From NCBI GenBank assembly GCA_903813345.2, contig CAIIXF020000001.1, positions 40,271,366 through 40,335,365 of the forward strand: DNA of 64,000 bases, given 5' to 3'. The notes beneath the pieces were generated by a model that saw nothing but the letters and a program-made list of their open reading frames with translations, was not told where the DNA came from and made no database searches. Positions 36,201-44,990 of the stretch are shown one piece after another. The translations under genes and the position numbers were made by a program. Positions within the stretch are counted from its first letter, which is position 1. Each line of letters opens with the position of its first letter. This stretch comes from Owenia fusiformis (Eukaryota > Annelida > Polychaeta > Sabellida > Oweniidae).

Positions 36201-39200
36201 GTTCACATGAGATATTCTCCAAAACAGAACAGTACTACCCTCTCTTATGAAGGTGTTGACATTTCAACTCTTCCTGTCTTTCAAGATTGGTCCTTGACTG
36301 CTTTCATAGCAGCTAATGTAATGCAATGAATTACTTTGGAGCCAATGATGAACTCTCCCACTACCTTTGAAGAGGGTGAATGACAAATCCTATATGTGGA
36401 AGTGGAAACATTCCCACCAGTCTCCCAGGGAGTTCACTTTATATAAACCTTGAGGGGATCCTTGGCTCAGGTGGGGTACTTCAGACATTTGGTATGGCAA
36501 TAGACCTAAATTTTAGGATCTGACATAAGAAATGAGAATGTCCTCCAAATTATGACTTGAGGTATGGCAATGGTCAGATTTTTACACTTACTGGTATGAG
36601 AATGGTCTTGGAAAATATGTTACCCCTCACTTGTAGTATGGCATATATCCTTAATATGAGGTATATGAGGTTGTTTTTGGGTTGTTTTCCTGAAAGATCT
36701 GCCTTCTTCTTGGGGCATTAGACATTTTGAATGCCCATGTTTTTATATCTGGATATTTGATATCACATTGATCCTATATTTGGGCATTTGGTATGGCTTT
36801 TGGGCATTAATTTGGTTGGTATGGGAATACATTCAAATTTGACAGATTGGTATGGGAACATATTGATATCTGAGGGTTCAGCCTAGGACCCCAGCCAAAT
36901 TTTATATACAGTGAATCCCCAGGGACCAATCTTAACCCATTCTGCCAAGCCCAATACTGCATGAATGTATGAAATCCCCTGAGGATCCTCCTCTCCAAAA
37001 TGGTCAAAACAAGCCTTCATTCCAACAGAAACGGTTGATATTTAAATCAAAAGGCAATTGTGCAAAATGAAAAAGTAATGATGAGTACAAATGAACAAAT
37101 TAGGAGTCAGAATATTTTTGAGAACTAGTGGTATGGAATGAGGCAATATTGTGAGACATAAATGTACATGTATTGTTGACTAGTATTTAATATTTTATGA
37201 GCCGAACAATTTTTGCATCTCTTGTTTTAATGAGTCATGAGCATGTAAATCATATAAAATAGAAAAAATCCCAAAATTATAAATTAAAATGGCAATTTGG
37301 TATTTCATATCATGTATTGACCTATCTAGAATGAAGGTGAATCTAAAAACAAAAATGACAGTTACCATGACAATGAAATATAGTGACCATGGCAACCAAG
37401 TAAATCCTAGCTTCCAAAGTCTAATACAATATACACATTTTATTATTATTTTAGATCTGAAAATATTATACTTGTATCTGCCTGTATTTAAAAGTTATAG
37501 CATGCATCAATTGTGGGGATCTGAATTTCAACAAAACCCTGGTTACCATGGTAACCAGTCTAATACAAGCTCCCAAAGTCTGAATCAATCCTTAAAATCA
37601 ATCATTGTCTAAGACTTGAAAAAATGAGACACCTATATCCCTTATTTTAAAAATTGTAACATCCATCCAATTTTGGGGTCCGAATTTCCATAAAACCCTG
37701 GTTACCGTAGCAACCAATCACATAACAGCTCCCAAAGTATGATACAATACTTAAAACCAGTCATTTATGAAGATCTGAAAAAATGAGACCTGTATTTCCC
37801 TTATTTCAAAAGTTATAGCATCCATCCAATGTGGGGGTTCGAATCTGTGAAATAGGCCCCTGTATAAATCATGGACCCATATAAGGCCAAAATCTGAGAT
37901 CCTGTGGACTAATCTTTATATAAGATTGTTGGTGATATATTATAGAAGTTTTCTATTCATATTTTAACCCTTCCTAACACAATGATGGTAAAATATGCAT
38001 GAAATGACTCTATAATTTTTGAAAAAATGGCCTGAAAATCAACACCTGAAGGGTATGTTTTATCCGTTTTCATGGCAACCACTTCACCATGTGACTTGAA
38101 ATTTTTATCATATATTCATTTAGCCTATACAAATATATCTTAGTAATTTGGATACATTCTACTGAGTATTTTTGGAGTTCTAGCCCAATTTTATAGTAGG
38201 GGTCCAAATTATAGCCCATGGGGGGTAAAATGGCCACAAAATCTAAAAGCTGAAAAACTAAGGTCTAATAATCCATTAAAATATGTAAAATCATACTAGC
38301 AACATGAAAAATTATGTCCCATAAAATCCCTCTGAACGCACGCCCAAACCCTCATTCTGACTGCACTAATTGAGTATGGATTTGATGTATAAAACATCAC
38401 TTTGGCATATTTTTAAATAACTAATTACAATTTTCAAGTGCCACTTGCCTCAAAATTATTTCACAAAGAAGAGTATGTATGAATAGCAGCAGAAGATGAT
38501 ATCAGTGTTGCACCTGATGATTTCAGTGTTACACCTGATGATTTCAGTGTTACACCTGATGATTTCAGTGTTACACCTGATGATTTCAGTGTTGCACCTG
38601 ATGATTTCAATGTTACATCTGATGATTTCAATGTTACACCTGATGTTATCAGTGTTACACCTGATGATTTCAGTGTTACATCTAATGGTTTCAGTGTTAC
38701 ACCTGATGATTTTAATGTTCCATCTGATGATTTCAATGTTACATCTTGTGTTTTCAGTGTTACGCCTGATGATTTCAGTGTTACGCCTGATGATTTCAGT
38801 GTTACACCTGATGCTTTCGGTGTTACTCCTGATGATTTCAGTGTAACACCTGATGGTTTTAATGTTCCATCTGATGATTTCAATGTTACATCTTGTGTTT
38901 TCAGTGTTTCACCTGGTGATTTCAATGTTATATTTGATTTTTTCAGAACCAACAGTGTTTGTTCTTCAACCAACCAATGTTCAGTTCACTAGAGTGCTGT
39001 TACAGTTAATGTTGCTATTGCATTATTGTAGTTACCAGAGCAACTTGATGATTTCAGTGTTACACCTGATGATTTCAGTGTTACCCCTGATGATTTCAGT
39101 GTTACACCTGATGATTTTAATGTTCCATCTGATGATTTCAATGTTACACCTGATGTTATCAGTGTTACACCTGATGATTTCAGTGTTACATCTGATGGTT

Positions 39201-41492
39201 TCAGTGTTACACCTGATGGTTTCAGTGTTACACCTGATGATTTTAATGTTCCATCTGATGATTTCAATGTTACATCTTGTGTTTTCAGTGTTACACCTGA
39301 TGATTTCAGTGTTACATCTGATGGTTTCAGTGTTACCCCTGATGATTTCAGTGTTACACCTGATTATTTTAATGTTCCATCTGATGATTTCAATGTTACA
39401 CCTGATGTTATCAGTGTTACACCTGATGATTTCAGTGTTACATCTGATGGTTTCAGTGTTACACCTGATGATTTTAATGTTCCATCTGATGATTTCAATG
39501 TTACATCTTGTGTTTTCAGTGTTACACCTGATGATTTCAGTGTTACACCTGATGCTTTCGGTGTAACTCCTGATGATTTCAGTGTTACACCTGATGGTTT
39601 TAATGTTCCATCTGATGATTTCAATGTTACATCTTGTGTTTTCAGTGTTTCACCTGGTGATTTCAATGTTATATTTGATTTTTTCAGAACCAACAGTGTT
39701 TGTTCTTCAACCAACCAATGTTCAGTTGGACCCAGAAACTGATGTAATATTCAAGTGCCAGGCAAAGACTGACCCCAGTCTAAGAATCACTATTGATTGG
39801 CTAAGGTATTGTCATTATTGTTACACACAAAGCTTCGGATCATCTGAAATACTACTTGACATTTAGCAACCTGGGCCGGTCAAATTCTAAGATATAATGA
39901 TAAAAAAGAACAGAAATATATATGTCTGACACTTCTTTAAAACATGTTGAAAAATATAAGCATTCTTAAAATTACATTTTTTCCATACAGGGATGGCGAA
40001 CTGATTGTATACAAACAGGACCAGATCTTCAAGAATGATGAGAACTCTTTAGTGATCATGACCAGTCAGATGGATGACAAGGGAGCCAAGTATGCTGACA
40101 GCACATACACCTGTCAGGCACAGACAGCTATGGGGGCTGAACAGGCAAATGCTAGACTCGAGTCTATAATAGGACCAGGTAAGCTCTTTAAAAATTGAAA
40201 AAGAAATACTAAATGAAATCAGATTTTAGGAAACATACTATATTAACCTATTATTTATAAGATTTACTTGTTCTAATACAATGTGCTACTAAATGGTGAC
40301 ATTATCATATTTAATCCTACATTATTGTTGTTTTAATTCCTATAGGTGGAGTGACTGGAGCAAGTACGGGTTTCCCATGGTATATAATTGTCATTGTTGC
40401 TGTTATCCTGCTTATCATTATCATCTTCTTGATTTGTTGCTGCTGCTTGAGAAATAACAAAGGAGACTCATACCCAGGTAAGGCACTTTCTTTTTAGCTC
40501 ATTACCCTATCAGAATGAGAGAGACTGAGTGTAATTGTCTATATCTAATAAAAGATTTAGTGTTACAGACAATCACATATATTGATACACAAAATACTTA
40601 ATGCTACAATCACCTAGTGACATTTCTGCCATTACTTAACCAATCAGATATAATGTTAAAATCAATCAATCATATGTTGCCATAAATCAACATTTAAGGT
40701 GTCATTTCTATCTATCAACTAATCAGATTCACTATAAACCAACAAACAAACGAAGACTAACTGTCATTAACAAATGCCTGAGACAATCACTTCCAGTCTG
40801 ACCATTAACTTAGATTGACTTGAATAATTATGATAAAATGTGATATTTTTTTTCGTTTCAGTTGACAGAAATGAGAGAAAGGCTGGGCATGATCCTGAAA
40901 AAGAAATGGCTGACAGTGGCTTCCATGATTACACTCGGCCGTAAGTCATCTTTTGCAAAGCGGGTCAATTAGCTTGTATTTTTCATTCAAAATGATACAA
41001 ATAAGTGATAACAAAATCGGAAACCTTTCAATAATGATGAGATTAATTAAAAATGAAAGTTACTTTTTGAAATTGATATTTATGAATACAAATCCTGTAT
41101 CTTATCCATTATCATTCTAAGTCCTGTTTCCAATATGACATATTTCTCAGAAAAACATTTTCCTTATTCAATATCATGTTATTTCTCCAATATCATATTT
41201 ATTTCCCAAAATAAAATTCATTATTAATAACCCATTCATTTTCTGTGCTTACAGTGAGGACCAACCCGGTGCTAGAAGTAGGGCCTCTATCAGCTCTAGC
41301 ATCAAGTATGACAGTGAAGAAGACGAAGAACTCGACCAATATGGAGATATTGACACTGGAAAATTCAACGAGGACGGATCCTTTATTGGTTTATATGGCC
41401 AAGATAAGAAAAAGAAGAAAAGGAGAGATGATGATAATACCTATGATAATAGTGTGATGTTACCTCCCGCCCCCGCTGATACCACCGTGTAA
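27242..41492 (+). CDS. L1CAM/neuroglian-family transmembrane adhesion protein with 5 Ig domains and no FNIII
   Basis: Fourteen exons: 27242-27379 (ATG at 27298), 28778-28792, 30385-30508, 30735-30892, 31489-31680, 31975-32224, 32549-32745, 33188-33319, 33531-33680, 39688-39805, 39991-40178, 40346-40477, 40862-40940 and 41255-41492. All have GT-AG borders and matching phases, giving about 684 residues. The layout is a signal peptide (1 to about 24), four Ig domains matching L1 Ig1-4, one matching L1 Ig6 (CQAKTDPSL...W), a membrane helix (about 547-572) and a 112-residue tail. The tail follows neuroglian: GDSYPVDRNE, GFHDYTRP, then FNEDGSFIGLY and C-terminal TTV. Known L1 proteins have six Ig and four to five FNIII domains (about 1,250 residues). 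Here the Ig6 and membrane exons are 167 bp apart, so FNIII domains are truly absent. The family binds partners at the cell surface and ankyrin inside, mostly in neurons and epithelia. Function is inferred from family. Confidence 0.9.
27298..27379 (+). CDS. L1-like gene exon 1: signal peptide
   Basis: ATG at 27298 in a fair context (tcaaagATGg), followed by the hydrophobic core FATLFLALLVLA. The exon ends in phase 1 at GAC A|gtaagt. An upstream acceptor, ttattttccag, ends at 27241, implying a separate 5' UTR exon. Confidence 0.85.
28778..28792 (+). CDS. L1-like gene mini-exon (12 or 15 nt) with CAGCAG tandem acceptor
   Basis: gttccagCAG|tagatccaagtc|gtaagt gives a 15- or 12-nt exon in phase 1, reading TVDPSL or IDPSL when joined to both neighbours. 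Vertebrate neurofascin and NrCAM carry a DPS/DPK-containing stretch at exactly this place between signal peptide and Ig1, and L1CAM has a neuronal mini-exon there. Skipping it also keeps the frame, so it is a natural alternative exon. Confidence 0.7.
30385..30892 (+). CDS. L1-like gene exons 3-4: Ig domain 1
   Basis: Exons 30385-30508 and 30735-30892. RRPPSIEVQPTEKW leads into ELPCSASGTPKPEYIWKKDG. The second exon closes the fold with NNGRYQCFAENLYGTALSD. Both disulphide cysteines and the core Trp are present. The split of an Ig domain over two exons (phases 1-2-1) is the L1-family pattern. Confidence 0.9.
31489..32224 (+). CDS. L1-like gene exons 5-6: Ig domain 2 and start of Ig 3
   Basis: Exons 31489-31680 and 31975-32224. 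EGEPLKLHCNGLPASVPDPK matches the L1 Ig2 signature (EGxPLxLxCN...P.P.I.W), followed by SIDDEGALHFAYTTMSDN and GLYTCNAYNGF. The second exon continues into Ig3 as far as LVIKCICIGK. Confidence 0.9.
32549..32745 (+). CDS. L1-like gene exon 7: rest of Ig domain 3
   Basis: PSPSVSWERVG is followed by DDDEGEYRCRCTNGVNGGSA, which closely follows L1 Ig3 (EEDDGEYRCLAENSLGSA). The exon ends in phase 1. Confidence 0.9.
33188..33680 (+). CDS. L1-like gene exons 8-9: Ig domain 4
   Basis: Exons 33188-33319 and 33531-33680. AASFICRGSGEPVPTIQWLK leads to LTIADLKKATDLMVVQCNIS and NIHGYAFGDAYLNVL. The absence of the usual Tyr before the second Cys (VVQC) is itself an Ig4 trait of L1 (MVTQC). It ends in phase 1, and the next exon encodes the Ig6-like domain. 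Confidence 0.9.
33784..33846 (+). repeat. Sequence duplicated at 38988-39049
   Basis: CTAGAGTGCTGTTACAGTTA through ACCAGAGCAACTT recurs almost unchanged at 38988-39049, where it lies between a partial copy of exon 10 and the second minisatellite block. It marks a segmental duplication in this intron. Confidence 0.75.
34551..34878. promoter_or_regulatory. Three RFX X-box-like palindromes, left arm
   Basis: GTTGCCATGGTAAC (34551-34564), GTTACCATGGTAAC (34710-34723) and GTTACCATGGTAAC (34865-34878) fit the published RFX-family consensus GTNRCC-N(0-3)-RGYAAC. They recur once per internal unit of the foldback arm, so repeat origin is certain. Any regulatory use is inference. Confidence 0.45.
35735..36186 (+). 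mobile_element. Two-hairpin MITE with ATATCGT palindromes, copy 2
   Basis: Inverted relative to the copy at 11520-11945 and highly similar over its whole length. It interrupts the right arm of the intronic palindrome between AATTACAAAAATACATTTTT and ATGATATGAGCTGGTTCACA, so it arrived later than the palindrome. Confidence 0.75.
37383..37714. promoter_or_regulatory. Three RFX X-box-like palindromes, right arm
   Basis: GTGACCATGGCAAC (37383-37396), GTTACCATGGTAAC (37542-37555) and GTTACCGTAGCAAC (37701-37714) are mirror counterparts of the left-arm sites and all still fit the consensus. A weaker one, GTTTTCATGGCAAC, lies near 38066. Confidence 0.45.
38493..39687 (+). repeat. 21-bp minisatellite abutting exon 10, about 50 units in two blocks
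   Basis: The unit is GATGATTTCAGTGTTACACCT with variants (CATCTG, AATGTTCC, TGTTTTC). Block 1 is 38493-38946 and block 2 is 39046-39687, separated by a 40-bp copy of the start of exon 10 plus the sequence duplicated from 33784. Each unit contains CTGAT (branch-point-like) and TTTCAG (acceptor-like), and the last unit runs straight into the true acceptor of exon 10. Because 21 is a multiple of 3, long frames stay open on both strands (LMISVLH forward, SGVTLKS reverse). I do not regard these as genes. Confidence 0.85.
38947..38986 (+). pseudogene. Duplicated 40-bp fragment of L1-like exon 10
   Basis: The acceptor tttttcag and the first 40 bases of exon 10 (reading EPTVFVLQPTNVQ) are repeated here, 741 bp upstream of the real exon, then break off into unrelated sequence. 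There is no donor, so it is a truncated exon copy produced by tandem duplication. Confidence 0.8.
39688..40178 (+). CDS. L1-like gene exons 10-11: last Ig domain (L1 Ig6-like)
   Basis: Exons 39688-39805 and 39991-40178. PTVFVLQPTNVQLDPETDVI leads to FKCQAKTDPSLRITIDWLRD. L1 Ig6 has [20 protein letters not shown], a distinctive match with the DPSL insertion. The second exon ends DSTYTCQAQTAMGAEQANAR. The preceding domain is Ig4, so Ig5 is missing. Confidence 0.88.
40346..40477 (+). CDS. L1-like gene exon 12: transmembrane segment
   Basis: GGVTGASTGFPW is followed by the helix YIIVIVAVILLIIIIFLI and a cysteine cluster (CCCC) at the cytoplasmic face, a probable palmitoylation site. Then LRNNKGDSYP begins the tail, comparable to RNRGGKYPV in neuroglian. 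The intron before it is only 167 bp. Confidence 0.9.
40862..41492 (+). CDS. L1-like gene exons 13-14: cytoplasmic tail with FIGLY and PDZ-type C-terminus
   Basis: Exon 40862-40940 gives VDRNERKAGHDPEKE and GFHDYTRP. Exon 41255-41492 gives a Ser/acidic stretch, then YGDIDTGKFNEDGSFIGLYG, a KKKKKRR patch and the end PPAPADTTV (TAA at 41490). The block equals the ankyrin-binding region of L1/neuroglian (FNEDGSFIGQY) with Gln changed to Leu and the regulated Tyr kept. TTV fits a class I PDZ ligand, as in neuroglian (TYV) and NrCAM (SFV). Confidence 0.9.
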
Positions 41493-44400
41493 TGCCTTCA
41501 TTGATACTCGTCCCGTTGATTCAGATTCCTTCAGGGTGTGTAATCCAGCAGAGAATAAAGAGAATAAAAATATCCCAAAAAATTTCTAAAAAACAATGGA
41601 CTTTCTAATCTAGAGAATGTTTTCAAAATTCTAGATTTTCCAGGATTAACAATGGCTTGACCAGAGAAGGACTTGGTTCACCATGAAGAATTTTTTTAAG
41701 GAAATGGTGAAATGCAAATTGAGAGATAAATATGTATATAATGAACTATTTTTCAATTCATGTATTTTTACAATGTTTTTTAACTGTCAATTTAGAAAAA
41801 TTGTATGATTTTATTTGGTGCTTTTTAAATTTGGATGCGATGTTTTAACATTCCTTTTTACTATCACAACTGGGAACAAAATGAAATGTATTAACTTTTT
41901 ACTATTCATCTTTAAAATCATTAAATATCATTTCTGACCTATTACAAATTACATTCCTTTGAAATCATCCTGAAAACTGATTTACTTTTTTGTAGTAGTA
42001 GTAAACATACTGCATGTTGAGTTTTTTCTACACTGGCCAAATCTCTTACACCACATATGTGTAGATGACTTTAACTCACTTAGAATGCAGACTTGTGTCC
42101 TCTGTTATGTTGTGTGCCGATCTTCAGAACGTGGCAAAGTGTAAATTGGTCCCGGGTTGTGGGTGTTAAATAAATATATGTATATCTAAATCTATCATGT
42201 CTAACATGACTGTTATCTGTAGACACTAAACACTTTTGTAATATTTGTAGTTGGAACTATGGTGATATAATCACATTTTCTGGACCATAATGTACCCATT
42301 CTAATCACAGCAAACATGACACCCCAGATGTAATATATTATTACTTGATTCGCTTGAAGTTGATTTGGTGTTGTCTTTGTGTTTCACACTGAATTCCACA
42401 TGTAATCCATCTGTTGAATAGTACAGTAAAAACCTGTTTGGTGGAGTAAAACTAAGTATTTTTTGAGTCACATTTGGATTATGTGTAGAATTAGTGTGAT
42501 TCTTTCAAGGCCACCCTTTATGTGATTATATTGTACTTGTTTGTGCTTTTAGAGTTCAGTTGCACTTCAGTGCAGTTGCTTGGAGTATTTCATATAGCAC
42601 TAGTAGGGAATACAAGTGTTGGTTTTACAATATTAATTTATAAAAACCATCTAGGACGCAATCATATGATCAGCTAAGAAAAAGAAAAATTACTTAAGTG
42701 AAAACAGGGAATTTGTGCCCTGTTCCTTGGCCAATGTACCTGACTGTCAAAATCAGCAAACAAAGCATTTTAGTTCATTAGGGACACATTTTAGATAGTT
42801 TAAATTGTTCATTGATAGTAGATTTTTATGTGTTATAAAGTGTTTGTTTTGTGTATGAAATCTGCATCATAGTTGTAAATAGTCGCGTAGATGTATCATG
42901 CATAAATGTATCTCATTGACCATTGTATTATAGGATATGTAGGTGGTAATGTACTAGCATGAGGTCATATTGTCCTCTGTGTATCTATATATGTAAACGC
43001 TTATTGTTTCATGACCTCATACTAGCACATGACCAACTAAGCAATACTGCGAATTTCCGCAGATTATTTTGTATAATAAACATTATAGGATCTCAAAGTG
43101 TTAATATTAGCCCTGCGTACAAAAATATTGTAAATATAATATTAATGTTTGTACGTGTGAAAGGCGTTAACCTAGAGATGAAAAATAAAGTGTTCATATC
43201 CCGTAGGGTCATTTTTAACATGGGCCTATCTAATGTATAAAATGAAAAGCAGTCTTGTATGATACAACATGTTTGTATATATTGGTAACAAACCAGTAGG
43301 CAATCTACATTACAGTGTGTACATTATGCTGTATGAAAACCACCCTAAAATATAGGCTTTAATGTCTATGGCAAATTTTGTCAGTGTGTGCTACTTCGCA
43401 ATTAGTTGGTTGTAACTGCATCTAGTTTTTCTCTACTAAGATCATGCGAAAATCAAAGAAACCCAGTCCTTTTGAAATATAAGTGTTTCACAGTATAAAT
43501 TCCAGAATAAACTTGATTCTGTATGTATGCTCAGTAATGTACCTTGTCCTGGAATATGTATCTTTTGTATCTGTATATAAGCAATGCATTTAAATGTAAT
43601 CATAATTGAACTTTTTTATTGCCAGGGGCTTTATACAGAACAGTTGCTAAACTTATTGATTCGAAGTATCCATGTAACTTAGTGGTGCACATGTTCCTGT
43701 AACACTGCCCTGAATTGCAATATGTCAGCATTAAATAAGACTTTGTATCAAATGAATGCATTAATAGTGTTGACCTAATATTATAGGCAGTATTTTTGTG
43801 ACAAGCATTAAGCTTCAGTGGCTGTAACATTTGTTACACTTTCCAGGTGTTCCATTTTGTCCTGTTCATACCTTGTTTCGTTTGTAGTAGATATACGTTC
43901 CATTTATTATTTGGGCCAACATCTTAACTCAACTGACAGGGTGTTGTAATACATATCATACAGTTTTCTGTCTTGTATTATTGTATTGGTGATGTGTGAC
44001 TGCTCTTTGATCATAGGAATTAATTCAGTAACAGTTTTCAGAAATGTAACTGAGGTTGCAATATACAGGGTGTCAATAAAGTTTTGCAATTTCTATACAA
44101 AGTCTGTGTAGAGTCAAGAGACTTTAAGGATACTCTGTACTTTTGATCATTTAGGCCTGTTTATAAGTCATTGATGTTTTCTGCTGCCATCTATAAGACT
44201 GCTTGGCCCTGATTACAGTTCTTAAATATTGGTTTGGGTGATTCATGCAAAAATACATGATAGTGTTACAGGAAATATAAAGTTCCAGGAAATAGAAATG
44301 AAATCCCTGGTTTAAAGTGCCAATGTGATGTTCCTTGTCATAAAGTAACCACATATGAAACACCCACACCATTATACATACAGGGGTGCCATATTAGCAA

Positions 44401-44990
44401 CATGGCATGGGAATGGCTTATGTTTTGATTTCCTATTTGTATGATTTGACATGATGAATCACATACATTTCAAAATAGCAATGGGGTTACTGTTAGTGGG
44501 ATTGTATGGTTTATGCGGGGAACAATATACTGGCACTATAACATTACATGAAATCCACGAAACAAAGTCATGAAACCATTTGTCCAGTAATAATTCTGCA
44601 ATGGGCAATATTTAATTTAAAATCAAATTTTGTGAAGTTACAAATTCCATCTTTTGGATTTACAATTTATTGAATTATTCAGATCATGTTGTTTGTTACC
44701 TCTTCAATGGAAGTGAACCAATAAAGTGCCATGGCTTTTTATTGTTATGAGTTTTGGTAACAATTATGGGAAGCTGTACAGAATTTTAAGTTGTGGATCA
44801 GCAGGATTATAAGATTTATTTGAAAAGATGGGTTTTTGTAATGTCTGTCTCTGGACAATTTCAACAATGTCAATGTTACCAATTTTATACAGTATATTTT
44901 ATTGTACAACCATTACTATAATTATGTAGCCTTTAAAACTGCAATAAAGACTGCTTCCATTCAAACAATCTTCGTCTTTTAATTAAAACC
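41493..44990 (+). other. Probable 3' UTR of the L1-like gene with several poly(A) signals
   Basis: AT-rich, no convincing frames. AATAAA hexamers occur at 41554, 41563 and 42169, and near 43183, 43503, 44085 and 44942, so alternative 3' ends are possible. Where transcription really ends cannot be told from sequence. Confidence 0.45.

Larger units (their letters stand above)
33891..38372. mobile_element. 4.5 kb imperfect palindrome (foldback element) in intron 9 of the L1-like gene
   Basis: The left arm starts CAATTTAGTGCAGTCAGAAT and runs to about 35540. The right arm mirrors it back to ATTCTGACTGCACTAATTG at 38372. Checked matching blocks include GCGTTCAGAGGGATTTTATG, ACCCCCCATGGGCTATAATT, CAGGGGCCTGTTTCACAGAT and the centre AACAATTTAACTTTGGATTT against its complement at about 35660. 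Each arm contains degenerate units of about 155-180 bp. The right arm is longer because of a later MITE (35735-36186) and another insert (about 36436-36960). No transposase is seen. Confidence 0.8.

Noticed and set aside
38493-39687. CRISPR-like regular repeats
   Set aside because: Contiguous 21-bp units without unique spacers in an animal gene; a minisatellite.
38493-39687. Box C/D snoRNA-like words (TGATGA, CTGA) in each unit
   Set aside because: They overlap within CCTGATGA and have no terminal stem or spacing of a C/D snoRNA.
38461-39714. Long minus-strand frames (170, 92 and 116 residues) rich in TLKSSGV repeats, and plus-strand LMISVLH frames
   Set aside because: They are translations of the 21-bp minisatellite, whose length is a multiple of three. 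There are no domains, and they lie antisense to, or just upstream of, exon 10.
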